Source: Saccharospirillum alexandrii
Lineage (GTDB): Bacteria; Pseudomonadota; Gammaproteobacteria; Pseudomonadales; Natronospirillaceae
Direction of reading: 5' to 3'
DNA: 64,000 nt
NCBI RefSeq assembly: GCF_004000275.1
Contig: NZ_RCIP01000001.1
Span: forward strand, 54,749 to 118,748
The position numbers and the translations under genes are program-made. Below are positions 20,740 to 29,528 of this stretch, piece after piece; positions within the stretch are counted from its first letter, which is position 1; every line of letters begins with the position of its first letter. The notes under the pieces were generated by a model. That model saw nothing but the letters and a program-made list of their open reading frames with translations, was not told where the DNA came from and ran no database searches.

Positions 20740-21633
20740 GTGATTAAGTTAGTTGTGAGCTGGTTTTTTAAAGGGGTCGTGATGGGAGCTGCCGATGCCG
20801 TGCCAGGTGTTTCCGGCGGTACCATGGCACTGATTACCGGCATCTATGAGCGGTTGATCAACGCGCTGGCGTCATTTCGGTTAGGCCTGCTGGGACTGCT
20901 CAGACGAGGCGAATTCATCGTGGTCTGGCGTGAGGTTGATGGCGCCTTCCTGGTCAGCCTGGGAGCCGGCATTATTGTCAGTCTGATAACGGTTCTGAAT
21001 CTCGTTCAGTGGCTGTTAAGCAAGGCACCTCCAGTATTGTGGGCTTTCTTTTGCGGGTTGATCGTAGCCTCGCTGATCATGTTGTTGAAGGAGCATCGCT
21101 GGCGCAAAGTCGATATTGGCCTGTTCATTACCGGAACGGCGATCGCCGCGAGTATTTCCTTTTTGGGCGAGATGGCGCTCGCAGTTACGCCCCTGACACT
21201 GATTTTAGGCGGAGCATTGGCCATATCGGCGATGTTGTTGCCCGGTATTTCCGGCAGTTTCATTTTGCTGCTTTTAGGGCTGTACCCCGCGATTACAGAG
21301 GCGGTTCATGCCCGGGACCTGGTCACGATTGCCTGGGTGGCTCTGGGTTGCCTGATCGGTTTGCTGGTGTTCAGCCGTTTTTTGCAATGGGTGCTGGCAC
21401 GCTGGCACGATCGGGTGATGGGGTTCATGCTGGGGTTTGTGCTGGGCGCCTTGTTGAAAGTCTGGCCCTGGCAGCACGATCAGCAATGGCTGATGCCGGA
21501 CAACTACGTGAATCTGTCTGGCCAGCCATCCTGGTTTTTTACAGCCCTGCTGGCAGCGATCATTGGGGCGGCGCTGGTGACCTTATTGAGTCTTAAATCG
21601 GACGGTTCCGGGCTTGTCAAATCAGAAACATGA
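20740..21633 (+). CDS. popT: DUF368 membrane protein (PopT-type undecaprenyl-phosphate transporter family)
   Basis: This polytopic inner-membrane protein of 297 residues starts at GTG 20740 with AGGGAG upstream. The DUF368 signature occurs twice, as an internal repeat: GAADAVPGVSGGTMALITG near the N-terminus and LPGISGSFILLLLGLYP in the middle. About eight hydrophobic segments are visible. In published work DUF368 proteins (PopT) recycle undecaprenyl phosphate across the membrane for cell-wall and surface-polymer synthesis; I infer the same role here. It lies between pcm and nlpD, where it is not normally found, and precedes another envelope gene, nlpD. Confidence 0.8.
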   Translation: MIKLVVSWFFKGVVMGAADAVPGVSGGTMALITGIYERLINALASFRLGLLGLLRRGEFIVVWREVDGAFLVSLGAGIIVSLITVLNLVQWLLSKAPPVLWAFFCGLIVASLIMLLKEHRWRKVDIGLFITGTAIAASISFLGEMALAVTPLTLILGGALAISAMLLPGISGSFILLLLGLYPAITEAVHARDLVTIAWVALGCLIGLLVFSRFLQWVLARWHDRVMGFMLGFVLGALLKVWPWQHDQQWLMPDNYVNLSGQPSWFFTALLAAIIGAALVTLLSLKSDGSGLVKSET

Positions 21634-21779
21634 AGCAGTACTCGGTTCTAACCTTGCGTTCGGCGGTTTTTAGATTAATTAAACCTAATAAATTACCCTG
21701 TATTAAGGTTGGGCTATATTGCAGCTTTGTGAACGGCGTTTGAGGGGTGGATGAAAGCGATATTGAGAAGGAATCCAGC

Positions 21780-22670
21780 GTGACGAATCTCGTACGGGGG
21801 GCGTCAATTTTCTGGACATGCCTGTGCACTCTGCTGGTGCTGGCGGGCTGCACCAGCAGTGCCTACCGTTCGTTGGAGCCGGCGGGAAGTAGCGCCCGTG
21901 GTTCGAGCATTAGCAATACCCGTTCGCCGGTGGTCCAGTCCCGCCCTGCGGGGGCCTCACCGGCGTCAAACGCCCGGACGGCGTCGCCCGAGTCGCGCCC
22001 AGATCAGTATCAGGTCCGTCGGGGGGATACGCTTTACTCCATCGCTTTTCGGTTTGGTCTTGATTTCCGGCGACTGGCCGCTGCCAATGACATTGACAGT
22101 CGCTACACCATCTATCCGGGTCAGGTGTTGGCGCTCAGAGAGGCCAGTCCATCCGCTGCAGCGCCCGCTCCGTCGAGTTCGTCCACCTCGCCTTCGCCGT
22201 CTCGGCCTACAGTCAATAACACGTCTTCACAAACTGTTACAAATTCGACCCCGAGAATTGCAGCAGCGCCTTCTTCGTCGGAAAATGCCAGTAATAATAA
22301 TCAGTTAACTTGGGTGTGGCCGCACGATGGGAAAATAGTGCGAACATTTGACTCTAATGTGTCCGATCGTAAAGGCGTTGATCTGACCGGTGAGATTGGA
22401 GATTCTGTGGTTGCGGCGGCAGCGGGTTCCGTTGTCTACGCAGGAAATGGTTTGCCTGGTTATGGCAACCTGATCATCCTCGAACATCAGGGCTCCCTAC
22501 TGAGTGCCTACGCATTCAATCAGGAATTGCTGGTGGCGGAGCAGGATCAGGTCAGCGCAGGGCAAGCCATTGCCCGAATGGGCAGGCAGGGTGACCAGCC
22601 CAGCCTGCACTTCGAGATACGGCAAGAGGGTAAGCCCGTCGATCCAATGAGGTTTTTGCCTCGGCGGTAA
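21780..22670 (+). CDS. nlpD: Lipoprotein NlpD (LysM and degenerate LytM domains)
   Basis: NlpD is an outer-membrane lipoprotein that activates the septal amidase AmiC. GTG 21780 is preferred over the upstream GTG at 21747 because AAGGA sits about 7 nt before it and the signal peptide then starts directly (TNLVRGASIFW...). The lipobox is LVLAGC. A Ser/Pro-rich linker is followed by a LysM domain (YQVRRGDTLYSIAFRFGL) and a C-terminal LytM/M23 domain. The first zinc-site His is replaced (DRKGVDLTG where active enzymes have HxGxD) and the HxH motif reads SLHFEIR, so it should be an activator and not a hydrolase. rpoS follows, and in relatives the main rpoS promoter lies inside nlpD. Confidence 0.93.
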   Translation: MTNLVRGASIFWTCLCTLLVLAGCTSSAYRSLEPAGSSARGSSISNTRSPVVQSRPAGASPASNARTASPESRPDQYQVRRGDTLYSIAFRFGLDFRRLAAANDIDSRYTIYPGQVLALREASPSAAAPAPSSSSTSPSPSRPTVNNTSSQTVTNSTPRIAAAPSSSENASNNNQLTWVWPHDGKIVRTFDSNVSDRKGVDLTGEIGDSVVAAAAGSVVYAGNGLPGYGNLIILEHQGSLLSAYAFNQELLVAEQDQVSAGQAIARMGRQGDQPSLHFEIRQEGKPVDPMRFLPRR

Positions 22671-22718
22671 CCGGGTTTTTTCCGGCCACAGGGCTTATGC
22701 CCTATATCGCACAGGTGA

Positions 22719-23756
22719 ATGACTATGGCAGCACTCCGGGAACTCAACTCTGACATTGCAGAAGATACGTTCACTCCGTATACCAATTTACTCGATACCC
22801 CCAACGATGAGGTCAGCGCCACTGAGAAGGCGGAGGCGGATGACGCCACCGAGCTCGATTGCGAGGCCGATTCCGACACCGAATTTCGCGATGCCGTCAA
22901 TAATCTCAGTGGCATGCAACGCTCGCTCGACGCGACGCAGATGTACCTGAATGAAATCGGTTTTTCACCGCTGCTCAGCCCCGAAGAGGAAGTCTATTTT
23001 GCCCGGTTGGCGCAGAAAGGAGAGCCGGCGGGGCGTAAGCGGATGATTGAGAGCAACTTGCGGCTGGTGGTAAAAATCGCACGGCGCTATCTCAACCGCG
23101 GGCTGACGCTGCTTGATCTGATTGAAGAAGGCAATCTCGGTCTTATTCGCGCGGTTGAAAAGTTTGATCCGGAGCGTGGCTTCCGATTTTCAACCTACGC
23201 GACCTGGTGGATCCGCCAGACCATAGAGCGCGCTATCATGAACCAGACGCGCACCATTCGTTTACCCATTCATGTGGTTAAAGAGTTGAATGTGTATCTG
23301 CGCGCTGCCCGTGAACTGACGCAAAAGCTCGATCACGAGCCAACGGCAGAAGACATTGCCGAGCTGCTTGAGCGGCCCATTGAAGACGTGAAGCGCATGC
23401 TGGCGCTGAATGAACGTGTGACTTCGGTAGATACACCCCTGGGGCCATCTTCCGAGAAGAACTTGCTCGACACCATTGCCGATGAAAAATCGGTAGACCC
23501 GTCCGAAACCCTGCAAGACGATAACCTGCGGCTCAGTATCGATCACTGGCTTGATGAACTGTCCGAAAAACAGCGGGAAGTCGTCGCACGGCGGTTTGGT
23601 CTGCGCGGTTTTGAAACCAGTACTCTGGAAGAGGTAGGGCGCGAAATCGGCCTCACCCGTGAACGCGTGAGGCAGATACAGGTAGAAGCCCTGCGGCGCT
23701 TGCGTGACATTATGGAAAAACAGGGTTTGTCGGCCACCGCACTGTTTGGCGCCTGA
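22719..23756 (+). CDS. rpoS: RNA polymerase sigma factor RpoS
   Basis: RpoS is the stationary-phase and general-stress sigma factor. The 345-residue protein has an acidic N-terminus, region 1.2 ([20 protein letters not shown]), region 2 ([20 protein letters not shown] and [18 protein letters not shown]), region 3 ([20 protein letters not shown]) and region 4 ([20 protein letters not shown]). The [15 protein letters not shown] sequence after region 2.4 is RpoS-like. ATG at 22719 and 22725 are both possible. It is followed by a bidirectional terminator shared with the convergent fdxA. Confidence 0.97.
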   Translation: MTMAALRELNSDIAEDTFTPYTNLLDTPNDEVSATEKAEADDATELDCEADSDTEFRDAVNNLSGMQRSLDATQMYLNEIGFSPLLSPEEEVYFARLAQKGEPAGRKRMIESNLRLVVKIARRYLNRGLTLLDLIEEGNLGLIRAVEKFDPERGFRFSTYATWWIRQTIERAIMNQTRTIRLPIHVVKELNVYLRAARELTQKLDHEPTAEDIAELLERPIEDVKRMLALNERVTSVDTPLGPSSEKNLLDTIADEKSVDPSETLQDDNLRLSIDHWLDELSEKQREVVARRFGLRGFETSTLEEVGREIGLTRERVRQIQVEALRRLRDIMEKQGLSATALFGA

Positions 23757-23801
23757 ATTTATAGACTCGGCGACTGGTATTTCAGTAATAGTCAAAGCCT
23801 A

Positions 23802-23829
23802 AAAAAAAGCGCCTCAGGGCGCTTTTTTT
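23802..23829. terminator. Bidirectional terminator between rpoS and fdxA
   Basis: A perfectly symmetric hairpin: seven A, stem GCGCC, loop TCA, stem GGCGC, seven T. It lies between two convergent genes, so it should stop transcription from both sides. Confidence 0.92.
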
Positions 23830-23848
23830 ATGAGGAACAGTCAGCCGT

Positions 23849-24172
23849 TTACCGGGCCAGGGCTGCTCGCTTGCCGGGTACACCGTTTTGTTCGTCGGCA
23901 TCGGCGGGCGGGTCTTTTCGCTCGGTAATATTGGGCCAAACTTCTGCCAGTTCGGCATTCAGTTCTACAAATTCAATTTGGTCTTCTGGTACCTCATCTT
24001 CCGAGAGGATGGCCTCGGCCGGACATTCCGGTTCACACAGCGCACAGTCGATGCACTCGTCCGGATGAATGACCAGAAAGTTCGGGCCTTCGTAGAAGCA
24101 ATCCACCGGGCAGACTTCCACGCAGTCGGTGTATTTGCACTTGATGCAGTTCTCGAGAACAACGAATGTCAT
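23849..24172 (-). CDS. fdxA: 7Fe ferredoxin FdxA
   Basis: This is a 107-residue two-cluster ferredoxin. The N-terminus [20 protein letters not shown] and the second cluster motif [12 protein letters not shown] match the FdxA family (one 3Fe-4S and one 4Fe-4S cluster). [20 protein letters not shown] is a family hallmark, and the acidic C-terminal extension is usual. It is a soluble low-potential electron carrier whose partner is not apparent from context. It is convergent with rpoS and lies downstream of mutS on the same strand; this rpoS-fdxA-mutS order is common in pseudomonads. Confidence 0.95.
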   Translation of the reverse strand: MTFVVLENCIKCKYTDCVEVCPVDCFYEGPNFLVIHPDECIDCALCEPECPAEAILSEDEVPEDQIEFVELNAELAEVWPNITERKDPPADADEQNGVPGKRAALAR

Positions 24173-24329
24173 CGGGCCCTTCTCCCAATACCTGATGCTG
24201 AGTGTGTGCGTATTCTAGTGGCAGGTTCAGACCCCCTCAAGTGAGATCTAAGACCAAATACCCAAGGCTTTATAGCCAATTAGAATATAAATGGTGTTTT
24301 TAGACTTTAATGGCTCTAAAACCGGCAGC

Positions 24330-26912
24330 TTACCGTTTTTCCTGCTGTTCGGCCAGCCAGTTCAGAGCCTGCAGTGGCGTCATTCTGCTCAGATCAAGCT
24401 CGCGCAGTGCCTCAACCAATGGGTGAGTCTCCGCGGCGAACAAGTCATTTTGCTGGGGTGCCGGGGCCGGATCGGTTGCCCGGCCTGATCGAGGCTCCGG
24501 GCGTGCGGGTGCGCGTTCCAGGTCGCTCAGTTTGGCGCGGGCACTGGCGATAACTCCGTCCGGTACGCCTGCCAGTCGTGCTACCTGAATACCAAAACTC
24601 TGGCTCGCCGGGCCAGCTTGCACCCGATGCAGGAACACCAGTTTATCGTCGTGCTCAGTGGCATCCAGGTGCAGGTTGCTGGCCTGGCGGTTGTGCTCGG
24701 GCAGGGCGGTCATTTCGAAATAATGGGTCGCGAACAGGGTCAGGGCGTGAGTGTGCTGCACCAGGTGTTCGGCAGCGGCCCAGGCCAGCGACAAACCGTC
24801 GAAGGTGCTGGTACCCCGGCCGACTTCGTCCATGATGACCAGGCTGTTGGGCGTGGCATTGTGCAGAATGTTCGCGGTTTCGGTCATCTCTACCATGAAG
24901 GTCGATCGCCCGCCGGCGATGTCGTCCGATGAACCCATGCGGGTAAAGATGCGGTCCAGTTTGCCGATGCGCGCTTCCCGAGCGGGTACAAAGCTGCCTA
25001 TGTGCCCCAGCAACGCAATAACAGCGGCCTGGCGCATGTAGGTACTTTTACCGCCCATATTGGGGCCGGTGATTACCTTCAGGGTGATGTCGCCGTTCAG
25101 CTCCAGATCATTCGGCACAAAAGGCGTTTCAGTGACGGCCTCGACGACCGGGTGGCGACCCTCGCGGATGATCAGTTCGGCGTCGTCGCTCAGGGTAGGG
25201 GCTGTCCACTGATAGCGGTCGGCGCAGGAAGCCAGCGCCATCAGGGTATCCAGCTGGGCCAGGGCGCGACCCAGTTGCTGCAGGGTAAGCAGGTCGTCGG
25301 CCAGCGACCGGACCAATTGCTCGTAGAGGAACTTCTCGCGCGACAGCGCCCGGCTTTTGGCACTGAGTGCCTTGTCTTCAAATTGTTTGAGTTCCGGGGT
25401 AATGAACCGCTCGGCGTTTTTCAGCGTCTGGCGTCGGCTGTAATCGACCGGTGCCTGTGCAGACTGTGCCTTGCTGATCTCGATGTAATAGCCATGGACG
25501 CGGTTGTAGCCAACTTTCAGGGTGCTCAGGCCGGTGCGCTCCCGCTCCCGGGTTTCCAGCTGGATCAGAAAGTCGCTGGCATTGGTGTCGAGCCCGCGCA
25601 GTTCATCCAGCTCTTCATCAAAACCAGGCGCTATGACACCGCCGTCACGAATCACCACCGGCGGGTTGTCAATCAGCGCGCGGTCCAGTGTATCGAGCCA
25701 GACAGGCTGTTCCTTGAGGTCGTCGCGCAGTTGTTGCAGGCGGGGCGAGTCGAGCGGGGTCAGCAAGCGCTGCAGGTCGGGCAGTTGGGCCAGAGTGCTG
25801 CGCAGGCGGATCAGGTCGCGGGGCCGAGCCGAGCCCAGGGCGATGCGTGACAGAACCCGTTCGATATCGCCAATGGGCTTGAGTGCTGATTTGACCTCTT
25901 CAAACACAAAGTCGGTCAGCAAGGTGGTGACGGCATGGTGGCGATGTTGCAGCTCGGTCCGGTCACGCAAGGGGCGACCTAGCCAGCGACGCAACAGTCG
26001 ACTGCCCATGGTCGTGGCGCAGTGGTCCATTAACTGGAACAGCGTATTGTCTTCCTCGCCGCGGACATTGATGTCGATCTCAAGATTCCTGCGCGAGGCG
26101 GCATCCAGTATGACGGCTTCATCCTGGCGTTCCGGGACAATGGAGCGAATATGGGGTAGGGCGCTTTTTTGCGTATCGCTGGCGTAGTTGAGCAGGCAAC
26201 CGGCGGCCTGCAGCGCCAGCGGCATGTCCTCGACGCCGAACCCGCTCAGATCGCGGGTCCCCATTTGTTGGGTCAGCGCCTGACGGGCGCTGTCCAGATC
26301 GAACAGCCAGACGGGCTGGTGACGGATAGCCGTGCGCGTAATGAGTTCAGGAGCCGGGTGGTCTTCAGGTAACAGCAATTCGCTCGGGCGCAGGCGTTCT
26401 AGCTCCGCGCTCAGCGCTTCCCCGTCTTTCAGTAGCTGAACAGTAAAGCGGCCGGAGGCCATGTCCAGCGCGGCCAGTCCGTAATCATTGTGCCCGGGCC
26501 AGACCGCGACCAGCAAGCTTTCCTGCCGGTCGCTGAGAAAGGCTTCATCGCTCAGCGTGCCGGGGGTCAGTACCCGTACGACCTTACGCTCCACCGGCCC
26601 CTTGCTGGTAGCCGGATCGCCGATTTGTTCGGCAATGGCCACGGTATGGCCCTGGCGCACCAGGCGGCCGATATACCCTTCGGCCGCGTGGTAGGGAATG
26701 CCAGCCATGGGGATGGGTTCACCGGCGCTTTGTCCGCGCTGGGTCAGGGTGATGTCAAGCAGGCGCGCGGCCTGTTTGGCATCCTGATAAAACAGTTCGT
26801 AAAAGTCCCCCATGCGATAAAACACCAGATCGTTCGGGTGTGCCTGCTTTATTTGCAGGTACTGTTGCATCATGGGGGTGTGTTGCATTTTACTGGCACT
26901 GGTTGGCGGCAT
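24330..26912 (-). CDS. mutS: DNA mismatch repair protein MutS
   Basis: MutS recognises mismatches and small loops in DNA and starts MutL-dependent repair. The mismatch-binding motif is in [17 protein letters not shown] (Phe and Glu of F-x-E). The ATPase domain has Walker [18 protein letters not shown] and Walker [23 protein letters not shown]-terminal tail ends [17 protein letters not shown]. The frame opens far upstream; ATG 26912 gives 860 residues with the usual short lead before HTPMMQQYL, but ATGs at 26951 and 26888 also fit and none has a strong Shine-Dalgarno. It is divergent from pncC. Confidence 0.95.
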   Translation of the reverse strand: MPPTSASKMQHTPMMQQYLQIKQAHPNDLVFYRMGDFYELFYQDAKQAARLLDITLTQRGQSAGEPIPMAGIPYHAAEGYIGRLVRQGHTVAIAEQIGDPATSKGPVERKVVRVLTPGTLSDEAFLSDRQESLLVAVWPGHNDYGLAALDMASGRFTVQLLKDGEALSAELERLRPSELLLPEDHPAPELITRTAIRHQPVWLFDLDSARQALTQQMGTRDLSGFGVEDMPLALQAAGCLLNYASDTQKSALPHIRSIVPERQDEAVILDAASRRNLEIDINVRGEEDNTLFQLMDHCATTMGSRLLRRWLGRPLRDRTELQHRHHAVTTLLTDFVFEEVKSALKPIGDIERVLSRIALGSARPRDLIRLRSTLAQLPDLQRLLTPLDSPRLQQLRDDLKEQPVWLDTLDRALIDNPPVVIRDGGVIAPGFDEELDELRGLDTNASDFLIQLETRERERTGLSTLKVGYNRVHGYYIEISKAQSAQAPVDYSRRQTLKNAERFITPELKQFEDKALSAKSRALSREKFLYEQLVRSLADDLLTLQQLGRALAQLDTLMALASCADRYQWTAPTLSDDAELIIREGRHPVVEAVTETPFVPNDLELNGDITLKVITGPNMGGKSTYMRQAAVIALLGHIGSFVPAREARIGKLDRIFTRMGSSDDIAGGRSTFMVEMTETANILHNATPNSLVIMDEVGRGTSTFDGLSLAWAAAEHLVQHTHALTLFATHYFEMTALPEHNRQASNLHLDATEHDDKLVFLHRVQAGPASQSFGIQVARLAGVPDGVIASARAKLSDLERAPARPEPRSGRATDPAPAPQQNDLFAAETHPLVEALRELDLSRMTPLQALNWLAEQQEKR

Positions 26913-26981
26913 AGGGTCGGCTTGATGGCTGGCTTTAGATCGACCGCCCATGGTATTCGAATCACCGACAGGATGAAATGC

Positions 26982-27470
26982 ATGACGGCTTCTGAAATGC
27001 CCGCAGCGGAAAAACTGGTGACGGCACTGGCGCAACAACTGATGTCATCGGGCTGGCGTATGGTGACCGTAGAGAGCTGTACCGGTGGTGCGATTGGCGG
27101 AATGATTACCGATCTTGCCGGTAGCTCCGACTGGTATGAAGGCGGCTGGATCACTTATTCGAATGCGCTTAAGGAGCAGTTGGGAGTGCCCCCCGAAGCG
27201 ATAGTAGGGCACGGAGCCGTGAGCGAACCGGTGGCGCTGGCTATGGCGGAACAGGGCCGGTTGCGAGCCGGTGTTGACGTAGCTGTTGCGGTAACCGGGG
27301 TTGCCGGCCCGGCCGGAGGCAGTGCCGAAAAACCGGTAGGTACCGTCTGGATCGCCTGGGCCTGGCCCGGCGGGATTGAGGCGACGTTATTTCACTTTGA
27401 AGGTGACCGCAACCGGGTGCGCAACCAGGCTGCGTTGCAGGCGTTACAGGGCCTGCAGCAAAGACTTTGA
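26982..27470 (+). CDS. pncC: Nicotinamide-nucleotide amidohydrolase PncC (CinA C-terminal type)
   Basis: PncC deamidates nicotinamide mononucleotide to nicotinate mononucleotide, recycling NAD made available for example by DNA ligase. A long frame is open from 26490 across mutS on the other strand, but the family begins at ATG 26982 with AGGA at 26970-26973, giving 162 residues. Conserved segments are [56 protein letters not shown] and [12 protein letters not shown]. The N-terminal MoCF domain of full CinA is absent. mutS-pncC-recA is the standard gammaproteobacterial order. Confidence 0.94.
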   Translation: MTASEMPAAEKLVTALAQQLMSSGWRMVTVESCTGGAIGGMITDLAGSSDWYEGGWITYSNALKEQLGVPPEAIVGHGAVSEPVALAMAEQGRLRAGVDVAVAVTGVAGPAGGSAEKPVGTVWIAWAWPGGIEATLFHFEGDRNRVRNQAALQALQGLQQRL

Positions 27471-27489
27471 ATTAATCGGGTCAACCGGC

Positions 27490-27518
27490 TTGTCAGGGTC
27501 GGTCACCCTGTGTAAGAA
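27490..27518 (+). promoter_or_regulatory. recA promoter
   Basis: TTGTCA (27490-27495), a 17-nt spacer and TAAGAA (27513-27518) lie just upstream of the LexA box and about 40 nt before the recA ATG. The placement and the overlapping SOS box support it. Confidence 0.6.
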
Positions 27519-27538
27519 TACTGGTCATTCATACAGGC
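27519..27538 (+). promoter_or_regulatory. LexA (SOS) box of recA
   Basis: TACTG...CAGG with the essential CTG-N10-CAG spacing (CTG 27521-27523, CAG 27534-27536) lies directly after the recA -10 box. This is the expected LexA operator, so recA and probably recX are SOS-controlled. Confidence 0.88.
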
Positions 27539-27556
27539 TTTTGATGGGGGAACACC

Positions 27557-28645
27557 ATGGACGCGAACAAAGAAAAAGCGCTAACGGCAGCACTTAGCCA
27601 GATTGAACGTCAGTTTGGCAAGGGCTCGGTCATGCGCATGGGGGATCAGAAGCACATCCAGATCCCGTCCATTTCAACCGGTTCTCTGGGGCTGGATATC
27701 GCGTTAGGCATTGGTGGTTTGCCCAAGGGCCGGGTTGTTGAAATCTATGGCCCTGAATCCTCCGGTAAAACGACGCTGACGCTGCAAGTTATTGCCGAAG
27801 CCCAAAAAGCGGGCGGAACCTGCGCCTTCGTCGATGCAGAGCACGCACTGGATCCGTCTTACGCCAACAAGCTGGGCGTGAATGTGGATGACCTGCTGGT
27901 GTCGCAGCCCGATACCGGCGAACAGGCTCTGGAAATTGCCGACATGCTGGTCCGTTCCAACGCGGTCGACGTGATCGTTATCGACTCCGTGGCAGCCCTG
28001 GTGCCCAAGGCTGAAATTGAAGGCGAAATGGGTGACATGCACGTTGGTTTGCAGGCTCGCCTGATGTCCCAGGCACTGCGCAAGATCACCGGTAACATCA
28101 AGACAGCCAATTGCCTGGTGATTTTCATTAACCAGATCCGTATGAAGATTGGCGTTATGTTCGGCAGCCCGGAAACCACAACCGGCGGTAATGCCCTGAA
28201 GTTCTACTCATCCGTTCGCCTCGATATCCGGCGCACCGGTACCATCAAGGAAGGCGATGAAGTCGTCGGTTCCGAGACCCGGGTTAAAGTCGTCAAGAAC
28301 AAGATTGCCCCGCCATTCAAGCAAGCCGAGTTCCAGATTCACTACGGCAAGGGCATTTACCACATGGGCGAAGTAATTGATTTGGGCGTCAAGCTCGGGT
28401 TGATCGAGAAGGCTGGTGCCTGGTATAGCTATCAGGGCGACAAAATTGGCCAGGGCAAAGCCAATGCCGCCAAGTTCCTTGAAGACAACCTGGAAATTGC
28501 CAAGACCATTGAAGGCAAAATCCGCGATGCCTACCTGGTCAGTAACGCACCCAAGGAAGACCCTGCCAAGGCTGAAACTGAAGCCGCAGAGGCAGCCCCC
28601 GAGGCGGCGGCTACTCCGGCTAAAAAAGGTAAAGCGGAAGTCTGA
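27557..28645 (+). CDS. recA: Recombinase RecA
   Basis: RecA is the strand-exchange ATPase that forms filaments on ssDNA and triggers LexA self-cleavage. The 362-residue protein begins with [20 protein letters not shown]. It has Walker [14 protein letters not shown], the catalytic Glu region [13 protein letters not shown], Walker [11 protein letters not shown], the L2 region [20 protein letters not shown] and a C-terminal tail rich in Ala/Glu/Lys. A GGGGGAAC site precedes the ATG. It is preceded by a LexA box and followed by recX with a hairpin between them. Confidence 0.99.
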   Translation: MDANKEKALTAALSQIERQFGKGSVMRMGDQKHIQIPSISTGSLGLDIALGIGGLPKGRVVEIYGPESSGKTTLTLQVIAEAQKAGGTCAFVDAEHALDPSYANKLGVNVDDLLVSQPDTGEQALEIADMLVRSNAVDVIVIDSVAALVPKAEIEGEMGDMHVGLQARLMSQALRKITGNIKTANCLVIFINQIRMKIGVMFGSPETTTGGNALKFYSSVRLDIRRTGTIKEGDEVVGSETRVKVVKNKIAPPFKQAEFQIHYGKGIYHMGEVIDLGVKLGLIEKAGAWYSYQGDKIGQGKANAAKFLEDNLEIAKTIEGKIRDAYLVSNAPKEDPAKAETEAAEAAPEAAATPAKKGKAEV

Positions 28646-28682
28646 TTGCATGATCTGCCTGCATTGCCTTCCCCTGGCTGAA

Positions 28683-28702
28683 GGGCTCGCACTGGCGAGC
28701 CC
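28683..28702 (+). terminator. recA-recX intergenic hairpin
   Basis: A perfect 8-bp stem GGGCTCGC/GCGAGCCC with loop ACTG lies 37 nt after recA and 14 nt before the recX ATG. No T-run follows, so termination would be inefficient. In E. coli recX is expressed by read-through of a recA terminator, and this hairpin may set the recA:recX ratio in a similar way. Confidence 0.45.
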
Positions 28703-28716
28703 GGAGTGCACCTGGC

Positions 28717-29193
28717 ATGGCTGAGAAAACACCCTGGAACACGGCGCTGAATATGCTTGCGCGCAGGGAATACAGCCAGTCCGAGCTACGAACCCGGTTA
28801 ACCGATCGGTTTCCCGATCAGCCCGATGCCGTTGAAGCAGCTCTGTTGCGTCTGGTTGAGACCGGCCTGCAGAACGATGAACGCTACGCCGAAGCTTTTT
28901 TGCGCTCGCAGATCAACCGGTCGAGAGGGCCGGTTCGGGTACAGCACGAAGCCCGGCAAAAAGGGGTGGCCGAATTGGTCCTGCCGTTACTCGATGAGTG
29001 GGATATCGACTGGTTTGAACTGGCCTTGGATGCGGCTCGCCGCAAGTTGGGGTCATCCGATCCCGCCGATCAGAAAATCCGGGCGCGCCTCGCGCGCTTT
29101 CTGGCATACCGGGGTTTTAGTGGGGATCATGTTCGCCACTCTCTGGAGGCTTTGCGGAGCGAAGACTCAACAGACACTGACGGATTCGACTGA
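28717..29193 (+). CDS. recX: Regulatory protein RecX
   Basis: RecX binds RecA filaments and limits their growth. The 158-residue protein is made of tandem three-helix RecX repeats: WNTALNMLARREYSQSELRT, LVETGLQNDERYAEAFLRSQ and LARFLAYRGFSGDHVRHSLE. Length and motifs match gammaproteobacterial RecX. ATG 28717 follows the recA-recX hairpin, so recX probably depends on recA read-through. Confidence 0.94.
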   Translation: MAEKTPWNTALNMLARREYSQSELRTRLTDRFPDQPDAVEAALLRLVETGLQNDERYAEAFLRSQINRSRGPVRVQHEARQKGVAELVLPLLDEWDIDWFELALDAARRKLGSSDPADQKIRARLARFLAYRGFSGDHVRHSLEALRSEDSTDTDGFD

Positions 29194-29528
29194 CCATTCC
29201 AGCCTCCTGACCGCAGAGCAGGGCGAAGTGCCGAATATAGGGCTGATGGCCCAAGCGCTATTTCGCAGTCATAACACGACCTGCTCCCCTTCCTATCTGC
29301 CTGTCCGCAGGCGTCCCTACTGGTGTCGGCCCCGGCATCTGTGTACTATTGCGCCCTTTAAACCCTGCTGGCAAGGCCCGAAGCCTGCTGACAGAATTTT
29401 CGGGTTTTCAGTCTGAAGGCAATCGTTCAGCTGGTGCACTGCGTAAGGCACTCTGTGTTGCATTTTTCGGACTAAACCCCACCCCAGATATTGTTTATTC
29501 ACGTGCGGAACAGGACGTCAGACTGACC
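29194..29528. other. recX-alaS intergenic region, no gene seen
   Basis: This 335-nt stretch holds no ORF with family-like features, no tRNA and no clear terminator. It must contain the alaS promoter and leader, but no strong -35/-10 pair stands out. Confidence 0.5.

Noticed and set aside
22231-22241. CAAACTGTTAC inside nlpD as a PsrA site for rpoS
   Set aside because: The spacing between half-sites is 1 nt, outside the 2-4 nt of the consensus, and the second half-site is imperfect. In Pseudomonas PsrA acts on rpoS, but this match is too weak.
26490-26981. Long 5' extension of the pncC frame across mutS
   Set aside because: It is the antisense of mutS; the PncC family starts at the ATG 26982 with its own ribosome site.
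29349-29528. N-terminal extension of alaS
   Set aside because: The conserved AlaS N-terminus begins at 29529; the upstream frame has no similarity and no Shine-Dalgarno.
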